Of a stretch of DNA of 29,093 nucleotides, positions 16,836-23,965 are shown in pieces. Source of the DNA: CAZQBY01 sp964592405 [NCBI: uncultured archaeon] (GTDB lineage: Archaea > Altiarchaeota > Altiarchaeia > JAFGQM01); assembly GCA_964592405.1 (NCBI GenBank), contig CAZQBY010000009.1, positions 20,087-49,179 on the forward strand. The letters are read 5' to 3'. Under the pieces are notes generated by a model, which did not search any database, had not been told where the DNA came from, and was given only the letters and a program-made list of their open reading frames with translations. The stretch's first letter is position 1; the number at the start of each line of letters is the position of its first letter. Position numbers and translations under genes: made by a program.

Positions 16836-17720
16836 TTAGGACTTTCCTCTGCTCCAGAACATGACCGGGACCAATGCCATGTTGTGCATTATGGTTGTTA
16901 TGACACCAACCAGTGCTGCAGAAGGACCAAAGACCTCAAGGGCTACAACCATTGCTAGGGTTCCATTTCTGAAGCCGTTGCCAAAAGCCATGACCATTCT
17001 CTCCTCTCCGGCTGCAAGGAAACCCATGAAAAAGGTTATCACGATATAGATGAGCGTTATCAAAGCGAGCCATCCCATCTCCCATACCTTGTCCGAAGCA
17101 CTGGAGATTACTCCTAGAATGACAAAAAACATGCAGACTGTGGTTATGGGGGCAGAGTTTGAGAGAAGGATTTGTGCAGCCCCCTTTGCATAATGTCTTA
17201 TCAGCCCGGCCAAGCCAAATGGCAGAAGTATAAGCTTTATCAGAGAAAGGAAAAGATCAAACGGGTTCATATCCAAAAACACACCGGTCAGTAGTTTGAC
17301 AACTAGTGGTGTGATAAAGGGTGCCATGAGGGTAGTGAAGACGGTTATCAGCAGGGCCAGTGCCGCATTCTTCCGCAACCGCCTGATGTAGAAGGCATTG
17401 GCCATGGCGGAGGGTATTGCCGAATAGAGAATGAGGCCCACAGCAAGTTTCTTTTCCAGAGTAAAGGATAACAAAAATGCCACCAAAGGGCTCAGCACAA
17501 ATACCAGAAGCAGGGCTGTAAGCAGGTGTCTTACATGGGTGAGCGCTCCTCTAATATCGGCCAGTTCAATTCCAAGGCTGGTCAGGAACATAACCACCAG
17601 CAGGAAGTAAATAGAATAGGGCGTTATATGACGGCCAGCCCCCGGGACGGCCAGACCCAGCAGGACTGCCAGAAGCAGAAAGAGCCAGAGCTCCTCTGAG
17701 AGGAAGCTCCGCAAGTTCAT
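16836..17720 (-). CDS. Bile acid:sodium symporter (BASS/SBF) family transporter
   Basis: A 294-aa integral membrane protein with about nine to ten hydrophobic helices. The pattern fits the BASS/SBF superfamily: ELADIRGALTH after the second helix, IPSAMANAFYIRRLRKNAALALLITVFTT in the middle (matching the SAMPxAN-type region), and GFRNGTLAMVVALEVFGP near residue 255. BASS proteins usually move organic anions with Na+; the substrate here is unknown. It is packed 4 bases after the OB-fold gene and 7 before top6B. Confidence 0.82.
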   Translation of the reverse strand: MNLRSFLSEELWLFLLLAVLLGLAVPGAGRHITPYSIYFLLVVMFLTSLGIELADIRGALTHVRHLLTALLLVFVLSPLVAFLLSFTLEKKLAVGLILYSAIPSAMANAFYIRRLRKNAALALLITVFTTLMAPFITPLVVKLLTGVFLDMNPFDLFLSLIKLILLPFGLAGLIRHYAKGAAQILLSNSAPITTVCMFFVILGVISSASDKVWEMGWLALITLIYIVITFFMGFLAAGEERMVMAFGNGFRNGTLAMVVALEVFGPSAALVGVITTIMHNMALVPVMFWSRGKS

Positions 17721-17724
17721 CCTT

Positions 17725-18015
17725 TTATTTCTTGATAACGGTCAGGGTTCCAAACCTGCCAGCAGTAAGCTGGAGGTTGCCCTGCCACTCAGAGACATAG
17801 CCGTTGCTTATTCTAATCCTATCGCCCGGACTGACCTCATCCACCTGTTCATTCCACAGCGAGAGATCAACCTCACCGGTATCGTCCTTCACCTTGGCAG
17901 TTGCTACCCTGCCAGTCCTGCCATATTTCTCAAATTCACGCGGCTCACCAACCGAGATAACCTCCACCTCTATATCCACATTCCCCATGCGGGGTTTCAG
18001 TTCATTTATTTTCAT
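17725..18015 (-). CDS. OB-fold nucleic-acid-binding protein (RPA/SOSS-B-like)
   Basis: A 96-aa single OB-fold domain resembling small archaeal single-stranded DNA-binding proteins. It has the typical strand pattern MGNVDIEVEVISVGEPREFEK, TAKVKDDTGEVDLSLW near residues 39-54, and DRIRISNGYVSEWQGNLQL near residues 65-83. It lacks the C-terminal tail of larger SSBs. Being first in the topoisomerase VI run points to a DNA-metabolism role, by inference. Upstream on the minus strand an AT-rich TTTTTATAAT element at about 18046-18055 may serve both this gene and the divergent gene at 18085. Confidence 0.85.
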   Translation of the reverse strand: MKINELKPRMGNVDIEVEVISVGEPREFEKYGRTGRVATAKVKDDTGEVDLSLWNEQVDEVSPGDRIRISNGYVSEWQGNLQLTAGRFGTLTVIKK

Positions 18016-18044
18016 TTTACTTTTTGCGGCTTATTTTGTGAGGC

Positions 18045-18057
18045 AATTATAAAAACT
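18045..18057. promoter_or_regulatory. Candidate shared bidirectional TATA region
   Basis: AATTATAAAAACT lies about 30-40 bases from the starts of both divergent genes (18015 minus, 18085 plus). It reads as a TATA-like box in both directions. Neither start has a clear Shine-Dalgarno site. Confidence 0.4.
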
Positions 18058-18084
18058 TTTTCTTGTCAGGGACATAAACAAATC

Positions 18085-18360
18085 ATGAACATTCAATTCT
18101 CCGGCGTCAAATTGGATGATGTGCAGCGATCTCTGGTAAACGGCCTCAGCAAAAGATTTTGCAAGGCATGCCCAAAGATAGATATCCTTCATATAAACAT
18201 CAAGAAGCACCAGAAGGCCGGCAACAGGGTTAGTTATACGATAAACCTGCGTGCCAGAAGAGAGGGAAGGGATGCAAGGAGCGTGGAAGTCACTGACTGG
18301 GATTTTGCCTGGTGTGCTAGAGAGGTATTCAAAAAGCTCGAAAAGGAACTCAGGTGCTGA
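18085..18360 (+). CDS. Small conserved-looking protein, possibly RaiA/HPF-like
   Basis: A 91-aa basic protein with the order strand, helix, strand, strand, helix: an amphipathic helix (DVQRSLVNGLSKRFCKAC), strands around DILHINIKKHQKAGNRVSYTINLRARREG, then VEVTDWDFAWCAREVFKKLEKEL. The layout and the late W-D-x-x-x-A helix resemble archaeal relatives of ribosome hibernation factors (RaiA/HPF, sigma-54 modulation fold). This is a weak, pattern-based guess. Its 3' end overlaps the convergent phospholipase-D-like gene by 11 bases. Confidence 0.6.
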   Translation: MNIQFSGVKLDDVQRSLVNGLSKRFCKACPKIDILHINIKKHQKAGNRVSYTINLRARREGRDARSVEVTDWDFAWCAREVFKKLEKELRC

Positions 18361-18904
18361 TGGAGCGGAGATAGCTCTCAAGCTCCTCTGCCACTCCGGC
18401 GTTGTTGAGTATTACATTTGCCTCATGATTTCTTTCCAGACTGTAGTAGGACCAGTTTGTTGAGCCCACAACAACTATCCGGCCGTCTATTATTATCAGC
18501 TTGTTGTGAAGTGAGCCCTCTCCGTGAATTATTGTAACAGGAATATTGGCCTCCTCAAGATATGCTTTTGCCTTTTCATTGCCTTCTGGCCACTCATCCA
18601 TAACCACCCACACGTCCACCCCCCTGCTATGTGCAGCTGCCAGCTGTGAGATGAGCCGGTTTGCACAGGACATTGTATATTCACGGCCGGTATGACGGCT
18701 CATGGAAAACATCGCCACATGGATGCTACTTTCAGCCTCCGAGAGCAGTTGGGAGACTCTGGTGCAGTATTCTCCATCTATTACAACCTTAACGGCGTCC
18801 TCTGGGAGAATCATCGGATCAAAGGTGTAGTAAACTGCCTCGGCAACCACTATACCAACTACGAAGCCCATACACAGGGGCAGTAAGAAACTCCTGTAAT
18901 CCAT
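18350..18904 (-). CDS. Phospholipase D-like nuclease/lipase, membrane-anchored
   Basis: A 184-aa protein with one HKD domain behind an N-terminal membrane helix (about residues 8-26). The catalytic motif is complete: H133, K135 and D140 in SLHNKLIIIDG, followed by GSTNWS (N150) and a later NHE. Early strands (SIHVAMFSMS near residue 60) match the Nuc-type single-domain PLD nucleases, which act as dimers. The anchor suggests a catalytic domain facing outward, acting on DNA or phospholipid; this cannot be settled from sequence. Convergent 11-base overlap with the gene at 18085-18360. Confidence 0.88.
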   Translation of the reverse strand: MDYRSFLLPLCMGFVVGIVVAEAVYYTFDPMILPEDAVKVVIDGEYCTRVSQLLSEAESSIHVAMFSMSRHTGREYTMSCANRLISQLAAAHSRGVDVWVVMDEWPEGNEKAKAYLEEANIPVTIIHGEGSLHNKLIIIDGRIVVVGSTNWSYYSLERNHEANVILNNAGVAEELESYLRSIST

Positions 18905-19018
18905 GGATAATTTCCTTGGAATAAATACTAATAATTCAAAATATGAAATGTTACAGCATGGGAATAATTGGGAGGACAGGCAGAGAAGAGATAAATACAG
19001 GGGTTGAGGGATGACCCT

Positions 19019-20221
19019 TTAGGCAGTGAGGTATTTTCTCGCATATAAAAGGAGCTTTGGATTCTTTGCGACAAGCTTCAGGATAGATGCAGTACTGCCC
19101 TTTTGTATATCCTCCAGCTCATGACCATCCATAACATCGGCAAAGTATTCAAAATCCTTGTCCGATAATCCCTCAAGAAAATATCTCAATTTGAGCATCT
19201 TTTCCATCCGGATGCCATCAGTCCGGCGCCATTCCTCTTCATATTCCAAGAGCTTATTCTTTGAGGTATCACCGGACCTGACGGCTTCAGCTGCAACCCT
19301 GCCGCATATCTTGGCAGCAAAGAGCCCTGTGGACATGCCGCCACCATGTATCGGGTTCACCATCTGGGCAGCATCTCCAACCAGCATGACATTATCTGTA
19401 ACAAAATGCTCCTTCACATACCCCGAAACCGGAACTCCCCCGGCATTGACCTCAACCGGTGAGGCGTTCTTGAAGAATTCCGGATGGTGGGCTATGAAGC
19501 GTTCAAGATACTGCCTCGCACTAATTTTGGCGTTTTCGGTGGAAACCACACCAATTCCCACATTTGCCAGATCATCGCCCTTGGGGAAGACCCACAAATA
19601 GCCCTTGGGGGCTATATGATTGCCAAAAAACATGTGTATCTTGCTTGTATCAAGGTTTTCCACACCTGCCATTTCATACTGGAAGCCTGAGATATAGTCC
19701 TTTAGGGAATTGACTGTCCTTATCCCTGCCATACGGCCAATCATGGTTTCAGTTCCGTCAGCCCCTATAACAATCCTCGACCTAAATTCTGTCATGTCTC
19801 CAAGGAAGTTTACTCTAACTCCCGTCACCTTGCCTCTATCCTTTATCAAATTTGTGACCATGGCCCGTACCATGCAGTCTGCACCTGCCCTGATGGCGTC
19901 CTTTGCCAGATGCTTTTCAAAGACCTTTCTTTCAAGGATGTAACCCCATGTCTCGGGTCTTTCCATAACCACGGACTTTCCGCTGGGGGACCAGAGGGCC
20001 GCTCCATTGATTGGCTGGACACACCACCTTTGGTGGGGCTTTATACCACTCCTTTCAAAGCCGTGGATACTCAGCCCCTCTGCACAGCGTTTGGGGGCAC
20101 CTATCTCTGCATCTTTTTCCAGAAGCAGGACAGACAGTCCTGCCTCCGCACATGTTTTGGCCGTCATGCAACCCGCCGGACCTGCACCCACAACAACCAC
20201 ATCATAGTCAATAGTCGTCAT
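19019..20221 (-). CDS. Geranylgeranyl reductase (digeranylgeranylglycerophospholipid reductase family)
   Basis: A 400-aa FAD-dependent enzyme that saturates the isoprenoid chains of archaeal membrane lipids. The N-terminal dinucleotide-binding motif VVVGAGPAG is at residues 8-16, the family signature KRCAEGLSIHGF near 44-55, and the second FAD motif MLVGDAAQMVNPIHGGGMSTG near 286-306. Length is usual for the family. Its ATG overlaps the stop of the upstream ferredoxin gene (ATGA), implying coupled translation. In Methanosarcina acetivorans a neighbouring ferredoxin is needed to support the equivalent reductase, which fits this arrangement. Confidence 0.93.
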   Translation of the reverse strand: MTTIDYDVVVVGAGPAGCMTAKTCAEAGLSVLLLEKDAEIGAPKRCAEGLSIHGFERSGIKPHQRWCVQPINGAALWSPSGKSVVMERPETWGYILERKVFEKHLAKDAIRAGADCMVRAMVTNLIKDRGKVTGVRVNFLGDMTEFRSRIVIGADGTETMIGRMAGIRTVNSLKDYISGFQYEMAGVENLDTSKIHMFFGNHIAPKGYLWVFPKGDDLANVGIGVVSTENAKISARQYLERFIAHHPEFFKNASPVEVNAGGVPVSGYVKEHFVTDNVMLVGDAAQMVNPIHGGGMSTGLFAAKICGRVAAEAVRSGDTSKNKLLEYEEEWRRTDGIRMEKMLKLRYFLEGLSDKDFEYFADVMDGHELEDIQKGSTASILKLVAKNPKLLLYARKYLTA

Positions 20222-20391
20222 TTTATAGTCATTGCCTTAACCGGGCACATCTTGACACAGGCGCCACAATCAATGCACTTGGTTCCATCAATAACTATGA
20301 CATTTTCCTCCAATGTAATAGCACCAACAGGGCAGACACCCACACACCCTCCACAATGGATACATATCCTGTGATTGTTCTTGGCTACCAT
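20218..20391 (-). CDS. 2[4Fe-4S] ferredoxin, 57 aa
   Basis: A short minus-strand gene read directly from the bases. The product begins MVAKNNHRICIHCGG and has two cluster motifs: C10, C13, C16 and C20 (followed by P), then C39, C42, C45 and C49 (followed by P), the classic CxxCxxCxxxCP pair. It ends KAMTIK. It probably carries electrons to the geranylgeranyl reductase, whose start codon overlaps its stop. A strong AGGAGGTTGT (minus strand, 20404-20413) lies upstream, with rather long spacing of about 14 bases to the ATG; no better in-frame ATG, GTG or TTG is present between. Confidence 0.93.
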   Translation of the reverse strand: MVAKNNHRICIHCGGCVGVCPVGAITLEENVIVIDGTKCIDCGACVKMCPVKAMTIK

Positions 20392-20425
20392 CTTTTCTAC
20401 CAGACAACCTCCTATTTCGAATTAG

Positions 20426-20449
20426 AACTTTTAAAAATCCTTAAAAGTT
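20426..20449. promoter_or_regulatory. Perfect 9-bp inverted repeat in a divergent promoter region
   Basis: AACTTTTAA (20426-20434) and TTAAAAGTT (20441-20449) form a perfect inverted repeat with a 6-base spacer. It lies between the ferredoxin/reductase operon (minus) and the DUF429 gene (plus) and overlaps the TTTTTAAAAG stretch that could be the minus-strand box A. It could be a regulator's operator or simply a symmetric TATA region. Confidence 0.55.
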
Positions 20450-20468
20450 GCGATTATTAAATCCTCAA

Positions 20469-20477
20469 AATATAAAT
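20469..20477 (+). promoter_or_regulatory. Box A for the DUF429 gene
   Basis: AATATAAAT is centred 30 bases before the ATG at 20503, predicting a leaderless transcript. There is no Shine-Dalgarno site in front of that ATG. Confidence 0.55.
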
Positions 20478-20502
20478 ATCATGGAGACTATGGGGACTCA
20501 AC

Positions 20503-21054
20503 ATGAGGGTCGTTGGCATAGATCTGGCAGGTAGTGAGAAGAATGATACTGGTTTTTGCATGCTTCTGAGTGATAACAGGCTAAAAAAGATAAAAACCAG
20601 CTTACTGAAAACCGACCACGACATACTACTCCAGTGCAGACTCGTCCGGCCGGACATTATAGCGATAGATGCACCCCTGACGCCAGCTGAAAACGGCTAT
20701 ATGAGAGCGGCTGATGAAGAGCTGAGGGAATACGGTGCCCTGCCACAAAATCTGCGTGGTATGACCTATCTTGTGGAGCGTGGCATAGGACTGGGGAACA
20801 AACTCAAAACCGACTACAAGGTTATTGAGGTCTTTAGCACCGCCACTGCAAAGATACTTGGTTTCTATGACAAAGAAGACATTGAAATGCAAAAGAAACT
20901 TTCCAGACTTGTTGAAGGTGATCTGAAAGACAGGATAATGAAACGCGATGAGCTGGATGCCATAGCCGCAGCATTAACGGGCTTTCTCCATCTTCAGGGA
21001 AAAACCCTTGAAATCGGTGATGAGGAGGGAAAAATAGTTATCCCAAGGGTATGA
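20503..21054 (+). CDS. DUF429 family predicted RNase H-fold nuclease
   Basis: This 183-aa protein carries the DUF429 pattern: VGIDLAGS at residues 4-11 (first Asp), IIAIDAPL near 51-58 (second Asp), YKVIEVFSTATAKILGF near 105-121, and DELDAIAAALTGFL near 147-160 (late Asp cluster). The spaced acidic residues fit an RNase H-like active site, as proposed for this family. Biological role is unknown. It diverges from the ferredoxin operon. Confidence 0.8.
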   Translation: MRVVGIDLAGSEKNDTGFCMLLSDNRLKKIKTSLLKTDHDILLQCRLVRPDIIAIDAPLTPAENGYMRAADEELREYGALPQNLRGMTYLVERGIGLGNKLKTDYKVIEVFSTATAKILGFYDKEDIEMQKKLSRLVEGDLKDRIMKRDELDAIAAALTGFLHLQGKTLEIGDEEGKIVIPRV

Positions 21055-21106
21055 GCTTTTTTATATGTAACCATTAATTTAGGTTTGTTAGTTAGAATTA
21101 ATCAAA

Positions 21107-21463
21107 ATGTTTGGCATCTTTGCCTCATTTATAGGAGACCTGTTCAGCTTCGGCTCGATGACCACAGAGGTAATGTTCGGGCTCAAGATAGTTGCCCTTG
21201 TCATGCTCTACGGCTACATGCACATGAACCTCGGGGGCGGCGTGCTCTCCACAGCCATATTCCTGATATTTGGCTACTATTTCGTCTTTTATGCCAATGG
21301 CATGCTAGCGATAATGATACTGGTGCTGTTCTTTCTGATGATACATGGTTTTGACATACTTTGGGGAGGCGATATAGTAAAGGGCAATATAGCAGAGATG
21401 AGAGCTGCAAAGAGCCCCGAGATGATGGGCAGCCCATACAGGCCCCATGTGCCACCGCTATAA
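21107..21463 (+). CDS. Small membrane protein (118 aa)
   Basis: Three or four hydrophobic helices span about residues 20-90, followed by a polar tail ending in Pro-rich RPHVPPL. No family recognised. A TTTTTTATATG box at about 21057-21067 lies 40-50 bases upstream. The next small membrane protein begins 7 bases after its stop, so the pair is probably an operon and may form one complex. Confidence 0.65.
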   Translation: MFGIFASFIGDLFSFGSMTTEVMFGLKIVALVMLYGYMHMNLGGGVLSTAIFLIFGYYFVFYANGMLAIMILVLFFLMIHGFDILWGGDIVKGNIAEMRAAKSPEMMGSPYRPHVPPL

Positions 21464-21469
21464 AACAGG

Positions 21470-21712
21470 ATGGACATATTCGCAGATGTGGAAACTGTGT
21501 GGTTGCTGATCAGGATATTCTTGGTTATAACAATATTTGGCTTTGTCCGCAACTGGACCGGAAATACCACGGTAGCACTGGTTATAGGAGGCATATTAAC
21601 CTATCTGTTTGTCTTCCGCTATCCTGTTCTGGGAGTGGGTTATCTCGTGCTGTCAAACATATTCATCCTCATATTCTTCATATGGATAATCTTTATGTTC
21701 ATTCCTAAATAG
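21470..21712 (+). CDS. Small membrane protein (80 aa)
   Basis: A short amphipathic start is followed by about three hydrophobic helices (residues 11-28, 34-50, 55-78) with very short loops and a C-terminal PK. An AGG-containing sequence just before the ATG may be a weak ribosome binding site. No family recognised. Closely coupled to the 118-aa membrane protein upstream. Confidence 0.6.
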   Translation: MDIFADVETVWLLIRIFLVITIFGFVRNWTGNTTVALVIGGILTYLFVFRYPVLGVGYLVLSNIFILIFFIWIIFMFIPK

Positions 21713-21735
21713 AGACATGCCTTCATGAACCTGTG

Positions 21736-21768
21736 GCGGGTCTCGCTATGCTCGAGCCCGCGAGCTCG
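21736..21768. other. GC-rich hairpin element ahead of the radical SAM gene
   Basis: GCGGG-T-CTCG (21736-21745) can pair with CGAG-CCCGC (21753-21761) around a 7-base loop, with one bulged T. A perfect palindrome CGAGCTCG follows at 21761-21768, and GCTCG/CGAGC offers alternative pairing. It stands out from the AT-rich intergenic DNA around it. It could be a terminator-like or attenuator structure, or a dispersed repeat. Confidence 0.45.
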
Positions 21769-21782
21769 TCCTTGGTAAACCC

Positions 21783-23525
21783 ATGATGAGAATCACATTT
21801 GTTGAACGACAGGAAGCCAGGCTGAGGTGCATACCAGACCTTGGAATCGCCTATCTTCTGGGCCAGTGCAGGGAAAACGGCATCAGGGCCAGCCTTATCC
21901 AGGGCTCGCCGAAAACACTCAAATGTCTGCTGGACGACTCGGTATTCGGACTCTTCTGCAGGGGCTACAGTAATGTTGTGGAGGAGCGTGGAGAGTTATG
22001 GCTCAAGGAGTTCCTGAGGTTTAATCACAAAATAGCCACATCAAACAATGTCTGGGACAAGACCAACCCAGATGCATTGAAGGAGCTATGGGATTTGACA
22101 GGCTTCATAAAGGAACACATCTGGCCAGAATGGCTGGAGGATTACCTCTTTACAGAGATCATGAAAACCCGTCCGGATGTTGTCGGCTTCTCACTCTGGG
22201 ATTTCTACAGCCACCCGGAGGTGAGTGTAGCTATCAGGGATGTGATAAGACGGTTAAGGCAGGAATCGGATGTCCGGATTTTGATAGGCGGACCGGGGAC
22301 TGTCACAAAAACTGCGCGCAGGGATATCTTCCGCATATTCAGCCCTGATTTTATAGTGCACCATGAGGGAGAAGATGCGCTCATAGAGGTGTTGGATATG
22401 ATAGAGAGGGGAGTGGTTGAGAAAAGACCCAACATAAGCTTCAGGGGTTATGATCCGGATGCCAGCCCAATTGCGGATCTGGACTCGCTGGCGCTACCGG
22501 ATTTTTCCCAGTATGATCTGGATGGTTTCTTCCTTCCGCTACGTGTCCTACCTGTGATGACCTCCCGCGGATGCCCATGGGCGAGATGCGCCTTCTGCAA
22601 CCATCATGCGACATACAAGGGTTATAGGGAGTATAGCCCAGAACGCGTGGCCGAGACTGTTGAGATGTATAAAAGGAAGTACAAAACCAAGATGGTAATG
22701 CTCCATGATGAGACGCTTACTGCCGGCCGTGTGCACAGTATAGTGGATTTCCTGCCGGATGCTTATTACTATTCATATGCCTATCCCAAGGGATTTGACA
22801 AATCCCTGCTCAAAAGGATGTATGACAGGGGCTTCCGCGTGCTTGTCTGGGGTGTGGAGTCGGGGTGCCAGCAGATTTTGAACAGCATGAGAAAAGGCAC
22901 TGATATCAGGGAGGTGGAGCGCATAATCAGAGATGCATACGCGGTTGGGATAACCAATGTGGCATTCATACTCTTTGGCTTCCCGGGAGAGACAAGAGAA
23001 CAGGCATGGGAAACAGTCAGGTTCCTGCAGCGCAATGCCGGTTATATCGAGCGCCATGCAACTACAGTCTTCCGCCTTGAAGAGGACTCGCCAATATGGA
23101 ATGAGCCGGAAAGGTGGGGGGTCCGGAAACTGGAAAATGGACGATACCGGGTTGAAAGAGGCATGCAGACAGAGGAGGTACAGCAGTTTCTTGCAGATCT
23201 GGACAGGAAAGGTATAAAAACCTGTGCCAATACCAAGTATTACATGCCCGGCGACTCCGAATTCCGAGCCTATTTCTTTATGCAGGTGGTTTATGGTGAG
23301 GGGTCGGGAGAGTATCCGGTGAGGAACGGCATCCTCAGGGGCAATGAGGTCTGGCCGTCGATGCTTATGACAGATACCTCAAGGCCTCTCCTAAGACTGA
23401 CAGAAGCACAGAAGAGGACCTATGAGATGTGTGATGGCCGGCACAGGATAGATGCACAGGAGTTTCTGACATATCCCTATGTTGTTTATTATAAAAAGCC
23501 ATTTGGAGCTGATTTTGAGATGTGA
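21783..23525 (+). CDS. B12-binding-type radical SAM protein
   Basis: This 580-aa protein has an N-terminal cobalamin-binding-like Rossmann region (about residues 125-215: RPDVVGFSLWDFY, RILIGGPGTVTKTA, FIVHHEGEDALIEVL) and then a radical SAM core. The cluster cysteines are C264, C269 and C272 (SRGCPWARCAFCNHH), spaced CX4CX2C rather than the common CX3CX2C. Later core motifs include VMLHDETLT, VLVWGVESGCQQIL and ITNVAFILFGFPGET. No DxHxxG B12-ligand motif is visible, so cobalamin binding would be base-on or absent. Substrate unknown. No clear Shine-Dalgarno site; ATG 21783 or 21786. Confidence 0.85.
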   Translation: MMRITFVERQEARLRCIPDLGIAYLLGQCRENGIRASLIQGSPKTLKCLLDDSVFGLFCRGYSNVVEERGELWLKEFLRFNHKIATSNNVWDKTNPDALKELWDLTGFIKEHIWPEWLEDYLFTEIMKTRPDVVGFSLWDFYSHPEVSVAIRDVIRRLRQESDVRILIGGPGTVTKTARRDIFRIFSPDFIVHHEGEDALIEVLDMIERGVVEKRPNISFRGYDPDASPIADLDSLALPDFSQYDLDGFFLPLRVLPVMTSRGCPWARCAFCNHHATYKGYREYSPERVAETVEMYKRKYKTKMVMLHDETLTAGRVHSIVDFLPDAYYYSYAYPKGFDKSLLKRMYDRGFRVLVWGVESGCQQILNSMRKGTDIREVERIIRDAYAVGITNVAFILFGFPGETREQAWETVRFLQRNAGYIERHATTVFRLEEDSPIWNEPERWGVRKLENGRYRVERGMQTEEVQQFLADLDRKGIKTCANTKYYMPGDSEFRAYFFMQVVYGEGSGEYPVRNGILRGNEVWPSMLMTDTSRPLLRLTEAQKRTYEMCDGRHRIDAQEFLTYPYVVYYKKPFGADFEM

Positions 23526-23633
23526 TTGAGCATGGTTGCATGACTTGCATAATTTAACAAGACTGTTAACTAGGTTGTCCACTATCACCCTCAACCATCA
23601 CCTTTTTAAAACAATAGACATAATAATATCAAA
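23526..23633. other. Intergenic region with candidate box A
   Basis: AT-rich, no open gene seen. CTTTTTAAAAC at about 23602-23612 is 22-32 bases before the ATG at 23634, fitting a leaderless start for the coiled-coil gene. Confidence 0.4.
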
Positions 23634-23918
23634 ATGCCCCAAAAATCCAAAACCAAAACAAAATCCAAAACTCCCAAAAACATTCACAAGAGGGTAAGCG
23701 AGCTGGAAAAAGGCCACAGTAAGCTGGTTGACATCAAGGAGGAGCTGAGGGTTATCAGCATGGAGTATGCTGATATCCGTTCACGCATCGAAGCCACGGA
23801 CGTGCTGATAGACCATGTGATACACCAGCTGGACGCCGACCGCAGGATGAGGGAAATAAGTCTTGTGCTGGCCCTCATCATACTTATACTAGTAGTGATG
23901 GTTGTCCTAGCGTTGTAG
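23634..23918 (+). CDS. Tail-anchored small coiled-coil protein (94 aa)
   Basis: A very basic Lys/Thr-rich N-terminus (KSKTKTKSKT) is followed by a helical heptad-like stretch (about residues 17-70) and one C-terminal membrane helix (about residues 75-94, ISLVLALIILILVVMVVLAL) that ends the protein. This is the layout of a tail-anchored protein with its bulk in the cytoplasm. No family recognised. The next gene, 47 bases on, has the same architecture at larger size. Confidence 0.65.
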   Translation: MPQKSKTKTKSKTPKNIHKRVSELEKGHSKLVDIKEELRVISMEYADIRSRIEATDVLIDHVIHQLDADRRMREISLVLALIILILVVMVVLAL

Positions 23919-23957
23919 ATTTTTAAGCTTTTAGCAGGTAATTTGTTACTAAGAAGT

Positions 23958-23962
23958 GGTGA
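23958..23962 (+). promoter_or_regulatory. Shine-Dalgarno site for the 425-aa coiled-coil gene
   Basis: GGTGA, the alternative archaeal ribosome binding motif, ends 3 bases before the ATG at 23966 and supports that start. Confidence 0.5.
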
Positions 23963-23965
23963 AAG

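Noticed and set aside
18905-19018. Possible small RNA or gene in the gap between the PLD-like gene and the reductase
   Set aside because: No open frame, cloverleaf or convincing hairpin seen; only AT-rich DNA.
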